NCBI GenBank assembly: GCA_049115735.1
Contig: JAGDZP010000022.1
Coordinates: forward strand, 124,001-188,000
Length of the DNA: 64,000 nucleotides
From: CAXBNB01 sp049115735
GTDB lineage: Bacteria > Bacteroidota > Bacteroidia > Cytophagales > Cyclobacteriaceae
Reading direction: 5' to 3'
Shown: positions 25,918 to 34,717 of the stretch, in pieces
How positions within the stretch are numbered: the stretch's first letter is position 1
Layout: each line of letters starts with the position of its first letter
Made by a program: the position numbers and the translations under genes
The notes under the pieces: generated by a model
The model's database searches: none
What the model was told of the DNA's origin: nothing
What the model saw: the letters and a program-made list of their open reading frames with translations, nothing else

Positions 25918-26509
25918 TATCTACATACTGATTCTGCTTTCCTCGATATTGAGACCAGACCATGAAAATACGATTGAGGTTGCGACTGAGATAGAAATCT
26001 ACCCATTGCCCAGGGAAGTATCGGCTCAAAAACTTCGAATCAAACAAGGTCAAGGCATCTTATATGAAGGTAGCAACCCCTTTTCAGGCATCAGTGTCCG
26101 AAAATATGATAATGGGCAAGTAGCAGAAAAGAGCAATTACATAAACGGAAAAAGAGAGGGTTACCGATGCAAATGGTTCCCCAATGGCATTCTTAGTTAT
26201 GAAGCCTACTATAATTCTAACCGATTGGATGGTGTAAGCAAGACATGGTGGGTCAATGGAAATCTGAGATCTATAACTCATAATGACCAAGGCAAATCAC
26301 ATGGAACTCAACGGCACTGGTATATTACTGGTCAACTTTTTAAAGAACAGCAATTCAATCATGGCCAAGAAGATGGGCTCCAAAAAGCCTGGAGAACAAA
26401 TGGGAAATTATATGTGAATTACGAAGCTAAAAATGGACGAATCTATGGACTCAAACGTTCGGCTCTTTGCTATGAATTACAAAATGAAAATGTGGTGTAC
26501 AATGATTAG
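25904..26509 (+). CDS. MORN-repeat (YwqK-like) protein
   Basis: A 201-residue protein with tandem MORN-type repeats from about residue 60: KYDNGQVAEKSNYINGKREG, KWFPNGILSYEAYYNSNRLDG, WWVNGNLRSITHNDQGKSHG, HWYITGQLFKEQQFNHGQEDG and AWRTNGKLYVNYEAKNGRIYG. These YwqK/antitoxin-like repeats are common in Bacteroidota and probably mediate surface or protein interactions. The N-terminal hydrophobic segment (ASIYILILLSSIL) may be a signal peptide. Its ATG lies inside the end of the YHYH gene and its stop overlaps the SCO1 start by 8 bases, so the three genes appear translationally coupled. No toxin partner is visible. Confidence 0.78.
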   Translation: MQFASIYILILLSSILRPDHENTIEVATEIEIYPLPREVSAQKLRIKQGQGILYEGSNPFSGISVRKYDNGQVAEKSNYINGKREGYRCKWFPNGILSYEAYYNSNRLDGVSKTWWVNGNLRSITHNDQGKSHGTQRHWYITGQLFKEQQFNHGQEDGLQKAWRTNGKLYVNYEAKNGRIYGLKRSALCYELQNENVVYND

Positions 26510-27149
26510 GTTTTTCTTCATATCGTTGGCAATTTCCGTGCTTGGTTGTGAGGAAAAATCAGAGAAGCCCCAGCAGTTGGGACAGCTCCCATATTACAAT
26601 GAAGCCACATTTACACCTAAGTGGTTCGAAAGCATTGATTCAATCCCAGAAAGATTTCATCAAATTCCCGAATTCAATTTTCAAAACCAATTGGGGCAAA
26701 CAATTACAGACAAAACAATCAAAGGTAAAATAGCTGTAGTTGATTTTTTCTTTACTTCATGCCCGGGTATTTGTCCTAAAATGACCGCTAACATGACAAA
26801 GGTACAGCAGGAGTTTCTTGAAGATGATGAAATACAACTATTGTCTCATTCGGTCACCCCTGAGTACGATAGTATTTCAGTACTGAAAGACTATGCAGAT
26901 AAAAATGGAGTAGTAGATGGCAAATGGCATCTACTCACTGGTGAGCGGGATAAAATATATGAACTGGGTAGGTATCATTATTTTGTCGAAGAAGATATGG
27001 GTCTGACTAAGGATTCGGAAGATTTCCTTCATACAGAAAACTTTGTGTTAATCGATCAACATCGGTACATCAGAGGAATATACAACGGACTAAACAAGGC
27101 GTCAATTGCTCAGCTATTCGCCGACATAAGAACATTGAAACGGAGTTGA
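26502..27149 (+). CDS. SCO1/SenC-family copper/thiol lipoprotein
   Basis: Thioredoxin-fold protein of the SCO1/SenC family, which delivers copper to cytochrome oxidase CuA sites or acts as a thiol reductase. The CxxxC metal motif is clear in FFTSCPGICPKMT, and the third ligand histidine fits DFLHTENFVLID. I start at ATG 26502, which opens on a lipoprotein signal (MIRFFFISLAISVLGC); the longer frame from 26433 has no signal-like start. The start overlaps the end of the MORN gene (ATGATTAG). The product is periplasmic and membrane-anchored. Placement with a YHYH protein is a repeated Bacteroidota arrangement as far as I recall. No oxidase genes are nearby. Confidence 0.88.
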   Translation: MIRFFFISLAISVLGCEEKSEKPQQLGQLPYYNEATFTPKWFESIDSIPERFHQIPEFNFQNQLGQTITDKTIKGKIAVVDFFFTSCPGICPKMTANMTKVQQEFLEDDEIQLLSHSVTPEYDSISVLKDYADKNGVVDGKWHLLTGERDKIYELGRYHYFVEEDMGLTKDSEDFLHTENFVLIDQHRYIRGIYNGLNKASIAQLFADIRTLKRS

Positions 27150-27236
27150 TCTTCTAAGAGTAGCAGGTTGTTCTTTGTTGACAAAATCCGAAACATTCCT
27201 ACCTTAGCAGCTTTACAGTTCCAGTCTGTAACATTT

Positions 27237-28412
27237 ATGAAATTCGTTTATTCACTATTAATCCCTTTGATCCTACTTGCCTGTAAAGAGCAGTCTTTCA
27301 AGCCTGGAACTTTTGGGTATGATATGGAAATCCTCAAGAATGTTGAAGGAATCGAAGTGTTGCAGGATGGCAATTCTATGATTGCCTTATCAGGAGTGTA
27401 TCAGGGGCGAGTATTTACCACAAGTTCTAAGGGCATGAATGGCAGAAGCTATGGATGGCTTAGAAAAGATGCCGTTGAAGCTGGTAATTCAGATGTAGTG
27501 ATGAGCTCCATTGGTGGTGAAGGACGGATGATATTTGGGCCCGAGGCAGGCAAGTATTCAATCTTCTTCGATCCCGGTGATGATCAAGTTCCAGAAAACA
27601 TAAAAATATCACCCGACCTCAATAACAAGAAATTCATTTTGATCGAGAAAGGTGAGAATTCAGTTGTTTATGGTAGCGATTTGAAGATTCGAAATGCCAA
27701 CGGCTATGTTTTCGATATCTATGCAAAAAGGAAAATTGAGTTAATCAAACGATCTGCCATTGAATCGCAGTTCGATTTAAGTTTGCCTGATGAGGTTTCG
27801 ATTGTAGCCTTTAGTGCTTCGTCGGAGATTGAAAATATTGGAAGCGAACAATGGTCAAAGGAAAATGGCTTATTGGCAATTTGGGATTTGGGTTGCATGC
27901 TACCATCATCGGAGTGTAAGGTGATTATTCCTTTGTCTCAACCAACTGATTCACTGACAGAATATTTCACCTCAACGGAAGGTCGCTATCTCATTCAAAA
28001 CGATGTAGCATTCTACAAGTCTGACGCGGCATATATGAATAAAATTGGTTTGCCTCCCGAATACTGCAAAAACGTAATGGGCAGCTACTCTCCTGAGCTC
28101 GATTTGTTAAACATCGTCCATTTCAGCTTCGACAATGACTCCACCTCGACCTATGTGAATTCCGTTTGGGGTCATTCCAATCCCTACAAGGGTGATGTGA
28201 TCAATATATTCAATGGAGAGGTAAACGTGGCACTAGATCGGAACTGGCCTTTCTTTGAATTTGAAAGTTCTTCCAGCGCCAGAGAATTGAAGCCAGAAGA
28301 AAAAATGAAACATATGCAAAGCATTTACCACTTCGAAGGGGATAAGGAAGATCTTAGTAAAATATCGAAAGCCATTCTGGGCATATCACTGGATGAAGTA
28401 CCAGAGTTTTGA
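27237..28412 (+). CDS. Lipoprotein of unknown function (DUF6786-like)
   Basis: A 391-residue predicted lipoprotein starting at ATG 27237, which gives the lipobox LILLAC; the 23 codons upstream to 27168 are not signal-like. The sequence is mostly beta-rich with no catalytic motif I can recognise. Blocks such as GMNGRSYGWL, GGEGRMIFGPEAG and NVMGSYSPELDLLNIVHFSF resemble a family I recall as DUF6786, often near sugar-catabolism genes in Bacteroidota and Planctomycetes. A mutarotase-like sugar-binding beta-sandwich is possible but unproven. It follows the SCO1 gene by 87 bases on the same strand and ends 4 bases before the convergent enolase-like gene. Confidence 0.6.
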   Translation: MKFVYSLLIPLILLACKEQSFKPGTFGYDMEILKNVEGIEVLQDGNSMIALSGVYQGRVFTTSSKGMNGRSYGWLRKDAVEAGNSDVVMSSIGGEGRMIFGPEAGKYSIFFDPGDDQVPENIKISPDLNNKKFILIEKGENSVVYGSDLKIRNANGYVFDIYAKRKIELIKRSAIESQFDLSLPDEVSIVAFSASSEIENIGSEQWSKENGLLAIWDLGCMLPSSECKVIIPLSQPTDSLTEYFTSTEGRYLIQNDVAFYKSDAAYMNKIGLPPEYCKNVMGSYSPELDLLNIVHFSFDNDSTSTYVNSVWGHSNPYKGDVINIFNGEVNVALDRNWPFFEFESSSSARELKPEEKMKHMQSIYHFEGDKEDLSKISKAILGISLDEVPEF

Positions 28413-28416
28413 GAAT

Positions 28417-29700
28417 TCAATTAAATATACTCTGATAAATCTTTCCACCAACAAACCTCGCATTATCACCTAAGCTCCTCTGAATACGAAGGTTTTCATT
28501 CCACTTAACCATGCGCTCGCTGCGAGCGAAGGAACCAACCTTGAGTTGACCAGCATTAGTTGCAACGGCCAGGTGAGAGATAAAGGCATCTTCAGTTTCC
28601 CCGGAGCGAGCAGAAACTACCGGTAACCAACCAGCGGATTGAGTGAGATTAATAGCTTCCAAAGTTTCTGAAACGGTTCCGATTTGATTGAGCTTAATCA
28701 ATACAGAATTAGCCAGCTTGTTTTCAATACCATATTTGATGCGCTCGATGTTCGTAGTGAATAGGTCATCTCCTATGATCTGAATTTTCTTTCCAAACTC
28801 TGCAGTAAACTTTTTCCAATTGTCAAAGTCTGTATCAGCAAAAGGATCCTCTGTGGAAATGATTGGATATTTTGCATGCCAGTCAGCCATCAGGTCGTAG
28901 AATTCATCTTTTGTGAATGACCTGTTTTCTGACCTGAAATGATATTTTTCACCATCATACAAGTCACTAGATGCAATGTCCAACGAAATAGCTACATCCT
29001 TCCCTGCTATATAACCCGCCTTTTCTACAGCTTCCAAAAACACTTCAAATGGTTCCTCGTTGCTAGAATATTCCGGCCACCAACCACCTTCATCGGCAAT
29101 GCCCAAGCTTTTACCACGAGTTTTCATGACCTCACCAGCAGCATGGTAGATGTTGTAGGTCATTTCAAGCGTCTCTTCATAAGTCTTAGCCCCAACGGCA
29201 ATAACGAGAAAATCCTGAATATCAATCACCCAATCAGCATGGGCGCCACCACCCAAAATTTGTATTTCATTAAGCGGAATCAAATTGCCTTTCCCATCGC
29301 CCAGATATTCGAAAAGCTCCTGTCCTTTTGAAACTGCCGCTGCTTTAGCCACGGCCATGGAAACTCCCAATATGGCATTCGCTCCCAGTACCGACTTATT
29401 TTTGGTACCATCCAAATTGATCATCGCTGAGTCAATAGCCTGTTGATCATCTGCCTGCATACCAATAATAGCGGAAGCTATCTCCGAACGCACATTTTCT
29501 ATGGCCTTAAAAACGGATTTACCTCTGAACAAACTCTTATCACCATCCCTCAATTCTAGTGCTTCGAACTGGCCTGTAGATGCACCGGAAGGCACCAATC
29601 CATGGCCTTTGCTTCCATCCTCTAAGGCCACCTCCACCTCAAGGGTGGGAAATCCACGTGAGTCATATATCTGATAGGCGTCTACTCCTTTGATCTTCAT
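28417..29700 (-). CDS. Enolase paralogue with altered active-site loop
   Basis: Enolase-superfamily lyase, 427 residues, colinear with phosphopyruvate hydratase. Retained: SGASTG, HAD (GGAHADW), DEGG, metal ligands in SLDIASSD, STEDPF and GDDLF, the catalytic lysine in LIKLNQIG, and GQLKVGS. Changed: the phosphate-loop SHRSGET of true enolases reads SARSGET (Ala364 for the conserved His), the NGGSHADN block is LGGGAHADW, and GFAP after DEGG is GWWP. It is 3 bases downstream of an APH-fold kinase, itself after an SDR gene. I infer a dedicated catabolic lyase acting on a phosphorylated hydroxy acid larger than or different from 2-phosphoglycerate, rather than the housekeeping enolase. Residual enolase activity cannot be excluded. 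Confidence 0.85.
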   Translation of the reverse strand: MKIKGVDAYQIYDSRGFPTLEVEVALEDGSKGHGLVPSGASTGQFEALELRDGDKSLFRGKSVFKAIENVRSEIASAIIGMQADDQQAIDSAMINLDGTKNKSVLGANAILGVSMAVAKAAAVSKGQELFEYLGDGKGNLIPLNEIQILGGGAHADWVIDIQDFLVIAVGAKTYEETLEMTYNIYHAAGEVMKTRGKSLGIADEGGWWPEYSSNEEPFEVFLEAVEKAGYIAGKDVAISLDIASSDLYDGEKYHFRSENRSFTKDEFYDLMADWHAKYPIISTEDPFADTDFDNWKKFTAEFGKKIQIIGDDLFTTNIERIKYGIENKLANSVLIKLNQIGTVSETLEAINLTQSAGWLPVVSARSGETEDAFISHLAVATNAGQLKVGSFARSERMVKWNENLRIQRSLGDNARFVGGKIYQSIFN

Positions 29701-29703
29701 ATT

Positions 29704-30693
29704 TTAATTTTTTATTCTCTCTAACCACAAATCCTGCAATGCTGCAAATGTATCAATCGACATGGGTAAAGTCTCATAAACAAAACTTCTAACTGTTTTT
29801 TGTTGCTGCTCATTCAAGTATTCAACCGGCGATTTGCCATCTACCCTGGCCAACATAAGCAAGCAAAGCAGGTGACATAACTTTCCCTCAAAATTCTTAT
29901 CAGCAAGCTCCTTAGCAGTGGACTTATAGTTTTCCCAAATGAGCTTTGCCATCTCCATAAAATCCAGAGACTTGCCTGGCTTATAGACAGCCTTCATCAT
30001 AAAATGATTTAGTAAAAACGCAACATCAAAAACCGGATCACCATACCATGCCACTTCGCAATCGAGCACAACAATACGGTCAGGACTGACCATAATATTT
30101 TTTGGGCTAAAGTCTCCATGAACCAAACAGGTACTCGTTGAGGCTAATCGCTCTGCCTCCTTTTGATAGAGATATTCCAATTCAGGATGCTTTTGCCCAG
30201 TTCTTAGCAAGTAGGGTTCAATCCTGAGTTGATAAAAATTATTGAGGGTATCGAACTTATGTTGAGCATTCTTGTCGCCAGCGGACTTTTTATGAATTGT
30301 ACCAAACAATACCCCAGCCCTTCGTGCGTATTCGAGATCACATTGCCCAGCCATCAACCGCTGCTTCCAATTGCTCAAGTCATTCTCGAGCATTTCCATG
30401 CAAAAAAAGTGACGCTCATTATCACTATAAATTACTTTCGGAACTGCCTCTGGCAAAAACTCACCAACATAACTTAAGTATTCTTGCTCTGTCTTGTTTC
30501 GCCCAAGATCGGCAAACCAGTCCTCTTTGACATTGAGCTTTTCTAAAGCACTTTTGACCACAAATCGAGTAGTGCCATCATCAATAAGCAATATGAGGCA
30601 GGAAACGCCACCACTTAGTCGACTTGCAACATCCTGAGTATGCTGAATTAGGCCTATTTCATATAGCCGCTGGATGAGCTCTTCTTCTGACAT
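29704..30693 (-). CDS. APH/choline-kinase-fold phosphotransferase
   Basis: Small-molecule kinase with the protein-kinase-like APH fold. The catalytic loop is LVHGDFSPKNIM (Asp194, Asn199) and the metal Asp211 lies in VVLDCEVAWYGDPVFD; the N-lobe lysine may be in TRFVVKSAL. I start at ATG 30693 (MSEEELIQ), which lies 4 bases after the SDR stop; a longer start at 30729 would overlap the SDR gene by 32 bases. It is followed by the enolase paralogue after 3 bases. In this setting a sugar, sugar-acid or hydroxy-acid substrate is far likelier than an antibiotic. Relatives of this fold include methylthioribose, choline and fructosamine kinases. Confidence 0.83.
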   Translation of the reverse strand: MSEEELIQRLYEIGLIQHTQDVASRLSGGVSCLILLIDDGTTRFVVKSALEKLNVKEDWFADLGRNKTEQEYLSYVGEFLPEAVPKVIYSDNERHFFCMEMLENDLSNWKQRLMAGQCDLEYARRAGVLFGTIHKKSAGDKNAQHKFDTLNNFYQLRIEPYLLRTGQKHPELEYLYQKEAERLASTSTCLVHGDFSPKNIMVSPDRIVVLDCEVAWYGDPVFDVAFLLNHFMMKAVYKPGKSLDFMEMAKLIWENYKSTAKELADKNFEGKLCHLLCLLMLARVDGKSPVEYLNEQQQKTVRSFVYETLPMSIDTFAALQDLWLERIKN

Positions 30694-30697
30694 AGGA

Positions 30698-31459
30698 TTA
30701 ATATACTGCCCGTCCACCCGAGATATCAAACGCGACCCCAGTATTAAAAGACGATTCCTCCGATACTATCCAGCACACCATTGCTGCTACTTCCTCAACA
30801 GTACCTAATCGGTTCATTGGAATTTTATTTTTCATGTATTCCAATTGCTCAGGGGCTGTTTTCAAATTCATTGGCGTGGCGATCACGGCAGGAGCTAAGG
30901 CGTTTACCGTGATCTCAGTATGGGCATATTCTTTGGCAATACCTTTCACCAAACCGATAACGCCAGCTTTAGATGAGGTATACCCTGCCATACCCGGATT
31001 GTCGTCCTTGCCAGCAATGGACGCCAGCATGAGGATTCTTCCATAGCCTCTTGGTTCCATAGTCCGGATTCCATGTTTGATCAAATTAAAGGAACCCACC
31101 AGGTTTACATCGAGAACCTTGCGAAATACTTCTACATCGAAATCCAGAATTTTGGTCCCAGTAGCGCCAACAATGCCTGCACTGTTGACTACAATGTCGA
31201 GCTGGCCAAATTGCTCAAGGATCGAATCGACCGCCTTGGCTACCTCAGCTTCAATGGAAATATCGACAGTTTGAATGTACACACGGCCGTCATACTCCGG
31301 CATTGAGGCCTTTGCTTTTTGAAGCTGTTCAGCATCCAAGTCAACAAGTACAACTGTACCGCCTTCCTCGGCTATTCTCTTTGCAATACCAAGCCCTATA
31401 CCACTGGCTCCTCCAGTGACTAGTGCTATCCGGTCTTTAAATCTATTGTCAAATTTCAT
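30698..31459 (-). CDS. Short-chain dehydrogenase/reductase
   Basis: Classical 253-residue NAD(P)-dependent SDR. The cofactor motif is TGGASGIG near residue 15, the acidic residue after the second strand (VVLVDLDA) favours NAD+, NSAG is present, and the catalytic set is Ser147, Tyr160 and Lys164 (YTSSK). The C-terminal SGGRAVY is typical. It lies 44 bases after the Gfo/Idh gene and directly before the kinase. L-fucose dehydrogenase and keto-deoxy-fuconate dehydrogenase belong to this family, so a sugar or sugar-acid oxidation is plausible, but the substrate cannot be read from the sequence. Confidence 0.9.
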   Translation of the reverse strand: MKFDNRFKDRIALVTGGASGIGLGIAKRIAEEGGTVVLVDLDAEQLQKAKASMPEYDGRVYIQTVDISIEAEVAKAVDSILEQFGQLDIVVNSAGIVGATGTKILDFDVEVFRKVLDVNLVGSFNLIKHGIRTMEPRGYGRILMLASIAGKDDNPGMAGYTSSKAGVIGLVKGIAKEYAHTEITVNALAPAVIATPMNLKTAPEQLEYMKNKIPMNRLGTVEEVAAMVCWIVSEESSFNTGVAFDISGGRAVY

Positions 31460-31503
31460 GTTTTGTTTTTGGTAGGCTGTTGGTATTAATCAATTATACA
31501 AAA

Positions 31504-32517
31504 TCACCCTGCGATAATCTCCAATTGCTTAACAATCTGTTCCGGAGTGACAGGATATGGTTTATTTTCTCTGATAGTCCTATACACATCGTCAAAGACG
31601 TTGAGATAGGTAGACTTATTTGCCGCTATTTGTTCCTCTGTTTTTGAACCGTCTTCAGAAATTGTAGTAAGTAGGCCATAATCGCCAGAGTTTTCTACGC
31701 CAAACACAGGATCGTCCGGATGTATTCCACCCTGCAATTGTGCCTCCTGCACATCCGTGCGCTGCTTGTAATACGAACCTTTCGTACCGTGAAGAATAAA
31801 CGCAGGTCCAGGGTCAGCTACATGCAAACTCATCGTCAGAGAAACCTGCAAACCTGAAGGGTAACTAAGGTGAAAGTGAGCATAATCATCCACCTGAGAG
31901 TTTTGACGAAAGCTACCTGGATGCCGTGTGTAACTGGAAGGAGTACCAAATAGCCATAGTGCCTGGTCAATCAGATGAGCACCTAAATTGTAGGCTATAC
32001 CACTTCCCGGACTGGGTGTTTCCTTCCATTCAATAGGACTCAACTTGGGTACGTACCTATCGTAACGAAAATGCACCTCCACCAAATCGCCCAACTTCCC
32101 AGAATCCATCACTTCTTTCACGGATATTATATCACTATCATATCGTCTGTTTTGGTAGGCCAGGATACATCGGTTGTGATTTTCAGCCTCTTCAAATAAA
32201 GCCCTTGCCTGAGCTGCATCAACAGCAAAAGGCTTTTCAATCAACACATGTTTGCCTTGTCTGATCGCATGTAATGCAAATTCAAAATGTGTGGCATTCG
32301 GAGTATTGATCACTACCAGTTCGACTTCAGGGTCATTCATCAATTCGTCAACCGAATCATAACTCGTAACATCAGGAAAATCCAACCTGGCTTTTTTTAC
32401 GCTTCGTTCCACAATGGCCGAAAAGTCGAATCCATCATGCAATTGAAGGAATGGTCCATGAAAAAGTTTACCAGACATGCCATAGGACAATACTCCTGTC
32501 TTGATTGCTTTGTACAT
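31504..32517 (-). CDS. Gfo/Idh/MocA-family oxidoreductase
   Basis: NAD(P)-dependent sugar or inositol oxidoreductase, 337 residues, no signal peptide. The N-terminal Rossmann domain (IKTGVLSYGMSGKLFHGPF) is followed by the signature HVLIEKPFAV and the substrate-domain region GSGIAYNLGAHLIDQALWLFG, where the catalytic His of the family lies. The YGMSGKLFH start resembles the YdgJ-like subgroup. It opens a likely four-gene operon: Gfo/Idh, SDR, kinase, enolase paralogue. Two redox enzymes in one operon would allow epimerisation or oxidation of the sugar before phosphorylation (inference). Confidence 0.9.
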   Translation of the reverse strand: MYKAIKTGVLSYGMSGKLFHGPFLQLHDGFDFSAIVERSVKKARLDFPDVTSYDSVDELMNDPEVELVVINTPNATHFEFALHAIRQGKHVLIEKPFAVDAAQARALFEEAENHNRCILAYQNRRYDSDIISVKEVMDSGKLGDLVEVHFRYDRYVPKLSPIEWKETPSPGSGIAYNLGAHLIDQALWLFGTPSSYTRHPGSFRQNSQVDDYAHFHLSYPSGLQVSLTMSLHVADPGPAFILHGTKGSYYKQRTDVQEAQLQGGIHPDDPVFGVENSGDYGLLTTISEDGSKTEEQIAANKSTYLNVFDDVYRTIRENKPYPVTPEQIVKQLEIIAG

Positions 32518-32777
32518 TTTATGATTTCAAAGTAGTTTTTGTAAATGTACTTAATCAAACCTTTTGGTGTAGGTCTCAGATTATCTTTGGATAATAGAGC
32601 TACGGAATAAACTAAACTGGCTTTTGCACTTAGTTGATAGAGAGACTTTCAGAGTGCAAGTCACTTGGAAGCCTTATGACATATGGAGAGATTGCGCTAC
32701 GTTAGTGCTCTTTAGAATCAGTGTGGTCACTCGCCATATCTGGTCGTCAGAGCGGTGAGATTAAAATATTTAGTTGA

Positions 32778-33776
32778 TTAATTTCCTTTCAGGCGCATCC
32801 ATAATTCAGACAGTAATTTTTTCCCATCTCGTTGATCTTTAGGTTCTTCTATAAATTCAACATTGTTCAAACTATCTACAGCTATCTTATACTTAAAAAC
32901 AAAGTTTTGAGATTTTAGCCCTAAGCTTAAAAGTCCAAACCGCAAATCGTTGAAATAAAGGGACTCATCCTTTTTATTGATAGTGTACCATCCTTCAGAA
33001 ATAGAAATCATTCGTTTTACACGTTCATTCTTAGCAAGGTCTCCCAGTAACTCATGTTTTTTTGGGTAGGATTCAAAACTGATCGGTTTTGTGTCAAAAA
33101 ATGAATAATTACCCAATAAGTAAGCATTTTCAACTTCCACATTCGCACTCCAAAGTACTGTGTTCATTGGAGATGGCCTTGTGTCTATTTGCCTGTAATC
33201 CACGTTTTGTGTTTTTAATGCGGACTCAAATTGTGAAAATGCCATCCACTTCAAAAAAAAGGTCAGCAGCAAATAAGAGGAACTGACCAACAACCCTACT
33301 CTGTTATACAACTCACGTTTTTTTGAGGAGCGCGTTTGATTCATGGCAAGAATCAAGAAAACTAAAAAAGGTAGTGTGTATAGCGGGTCAATAACGAATA
33401 TGGTCTTAAAGGCTAGCCGTATATCAAAGGGCCAAAACAATTGAGTTCCCCAGGTTGTGTGAGCATCTAAAATAGGGTGTGTGACAAAAGCCCAAAAAAA
33501 CAACCATGACCAATCTTTGAAATCTTTTATTGCCTCATAGCGTGAAACTAACCATCCAAAAACAGGAGCAAAAAGTATTGAGAAAACAATAGAATGGGTA
33601 AACCCGCGGTGTATAGAAAGTGCAGTAACCGAATCCGTAAAATGGGAGGCGAGTACATCCAAATCAGGAATCGTCCCGGCAATGGCTCCATAAAGCATGG
33701 CTTTATTTCCAACCTTTTTACCTAAAACAGCTTCGCCAACCGCTGCGCCTAAAACTATTTGTGTAAGAGAATCCAT
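32778..33776 (-). CDS. Membrane-bound metal-dependent hydrolase (YdjM/DUF457 type)
   Basis: A 332-residue inner-membrane protein of the LexA-regulated YdjM-like family. Signature histidines and aspartates occur in MDSLTQIVLGAAVGEAVLG, GTIPDLDVL, HRGFTHSIVFS and THPILDAHTTWGTQLFWPF. About four membrane helices follow the pattern of the family (SIVFSILFAPVFGWLVS, LYTLPFLVFLILAM, LVSSSYLLLTFFLK), with a soluble C-terminal part. These proteins are thought to be metal-dependent hydrolases acting on lipids, but the function is not well settled. It appears unrelated to the sugar pathway and is flanked by gaps of 260 and 147 bases, so it is probably monocistronic. Confidence 0.85.
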   Translation of the reverse strand: MDSLTQIVLGAAVGEAVLGKKVGNKAMLYGAIAGTIPDLDVLASHFTDSVTALSIHRGFTHSIVFSILFAPVFGWLVSRYEAIKDFKDWSWLFFWAFVTHPILDAHTTWGTQLFWPFDIRLAFKTIFVIDPLYTLPFLVFLILAMNQTRSSKKRELYNRVGLLVSSSYLLLTFFLKWMAFSQFESALKTQNVDYRQIDTRPSPMNTVLWSANVEVENAYLLGNYSFFDTKPISFESYPKKHELLGDLAKNERVKRMISISEGWYTINKKDESLYFNDLRFGLLSLGLKSQNFVFKYKIAVDSLNNVEFIEEPKDQRDGKKLLSELWMRLKGN

Positions 33777-33923
33777 ATTCCTTCTAATTGCTACTGATAA
33801 TATCAGTAAATACCTTCAGCAAGTTATGTTGATACAAATATATTGTTCAATTATGCATCGAAGGTTTTCATTAATACTGGTAGGAAGTATTTAATATTCA
33901 CAAATCAAATTACGGAAACCTGG

Positions 33924-34346
33924 TCAAGTTTTAAAATAACTTTTGTACTGCCATAATCTTGGTAAAAATGAAAACAGCAAAACTGGATAGAACAACATAT
34001 CAGCAATGATATTTCCCGTTGAGAAGTTCATATTATCTTCAATGACTGTGTTGTTTCCGGCGCGGTGTAAAACATGTCTGTGCTTCCATTTTTTCAGTGG
34101 GAAAGGCAATTTTCTCCCCTCATCTATAAAATAGCGCATGTCTTCTGACATTCCATTTCCAGTTATTTCACTTATCCATTCACCAGCCAGAGGTAAGTTT
34201 AGTCGCACAAAATCCCCTTTCTCTGATCCACCAAACTCAATCAATCGAGCACCTGGAGGCAATAGATATTTGAACAAATTGGCATCAAATCGTTTGTGCA
34301 CTTCGCTTATCTCTCCAATTACCTTAGACCTTAGTGTGATATTCAT
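33924..34346 (-). CDS. Small SRPBCC-like protein
   Basis: A 140-residue protein resembling SRPBCC/START-like ligand-binding proteins found in Bacteroidota. Blocks include FKYLLPPGARLIEFGGSEKGD, AGEWISEITGNG and LPFPLKKWKHRHVLHRAGNN, with a hydrophobic C-terminal stretch (MLFYPVLLFSFL) that may line a pocket or contact the membrane. No catalytic motif is apparent. It stands alone between two intergenic gaps, downstream of the membrane hydrolase promoter side. The family assignment rests on recall of similar short proteins and is moderate. Confidence 0.5.
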   Translation of the reverse strand: MNITLRSKVIGEISEVHKRFDANLFKYLLPPGARLIEFGGSEKGDFVRLNLPLAGEWISEITGNGMSEDMRYFIDEGRKLPFPLKKWKHRHVLHRAGNNTVIEDNMNFSTGNIIADMLFYPVLLFSFLPRLWQYKSYFKT

Positions 34347-34717
34347 AATAGCAATTAACTATTTCCGCAAAATTTTGTTCAATAAAACCAACATTAAGGT
34401 TAGTTCAAAAATGTAACGATCAAAACTTGAAACCCGAATTCAAAACTATTTCCAACACACAGCAAAAACTTTTATATTTTTCCTTTACTTGACTTCATCC
34501 AGCAAAGGGGGTGATTTATGAGAGGATAGAAGTTTGAAATTGTGCTCCGAAAAGTATGCACAGAAACCCACTCAACATCCAAGTGTGGTTATCAAGTCTT
34601 TGACTTAAGTTTACAGCCACAAGATTAGTCAACGTAAATAATCACCCCCTAAATCCTCTAGGGGGGATAGGTTTTCAGTGCAAAATAATTGTGACCTATC
34701 AAGACTACTCAAACCCA
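34347..34717. other. Intergenic region with GC-rich inverted repeats
   Basis: About 371 bases without a gene. It holds a 10-bp inverted repeat pair 124 bases apart (GGGGGTGATT at 34507-34516, AATCACCCCC at 34640-34649) and a tight hairpin at 34645-34665. The hairpin resembles the CCCCTAAATCC...AGGGG intergenic sequences I recall from Bacteroidota genomes. It may act as the ThuA-gene terminator. Confidence 0.5.
34645..34665. repeat. GC-rich hairpin, possible terminator of the ThuA gene
   Basis: CCCCCTA (34645-34651) pairs perfectly with TAGGGGG (34659-34665) over a 7-base loop. It lies about 50 bases downstream of the minus-strand ThuA stop. No T tract follows, so the terminator role is uncertain; it also shares bases with the longer-range inverted repeat. 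Confidence 0.45.

Noticed and set aside
29704..30693. Reading the APH-fold gene as an aminoglycoside resistance determinant
   Set aside because: It is embedded between an SDR and an enolase paralogue with 3-4 base spacing and has no resistance-type context; a metabolic kinase is more likely.
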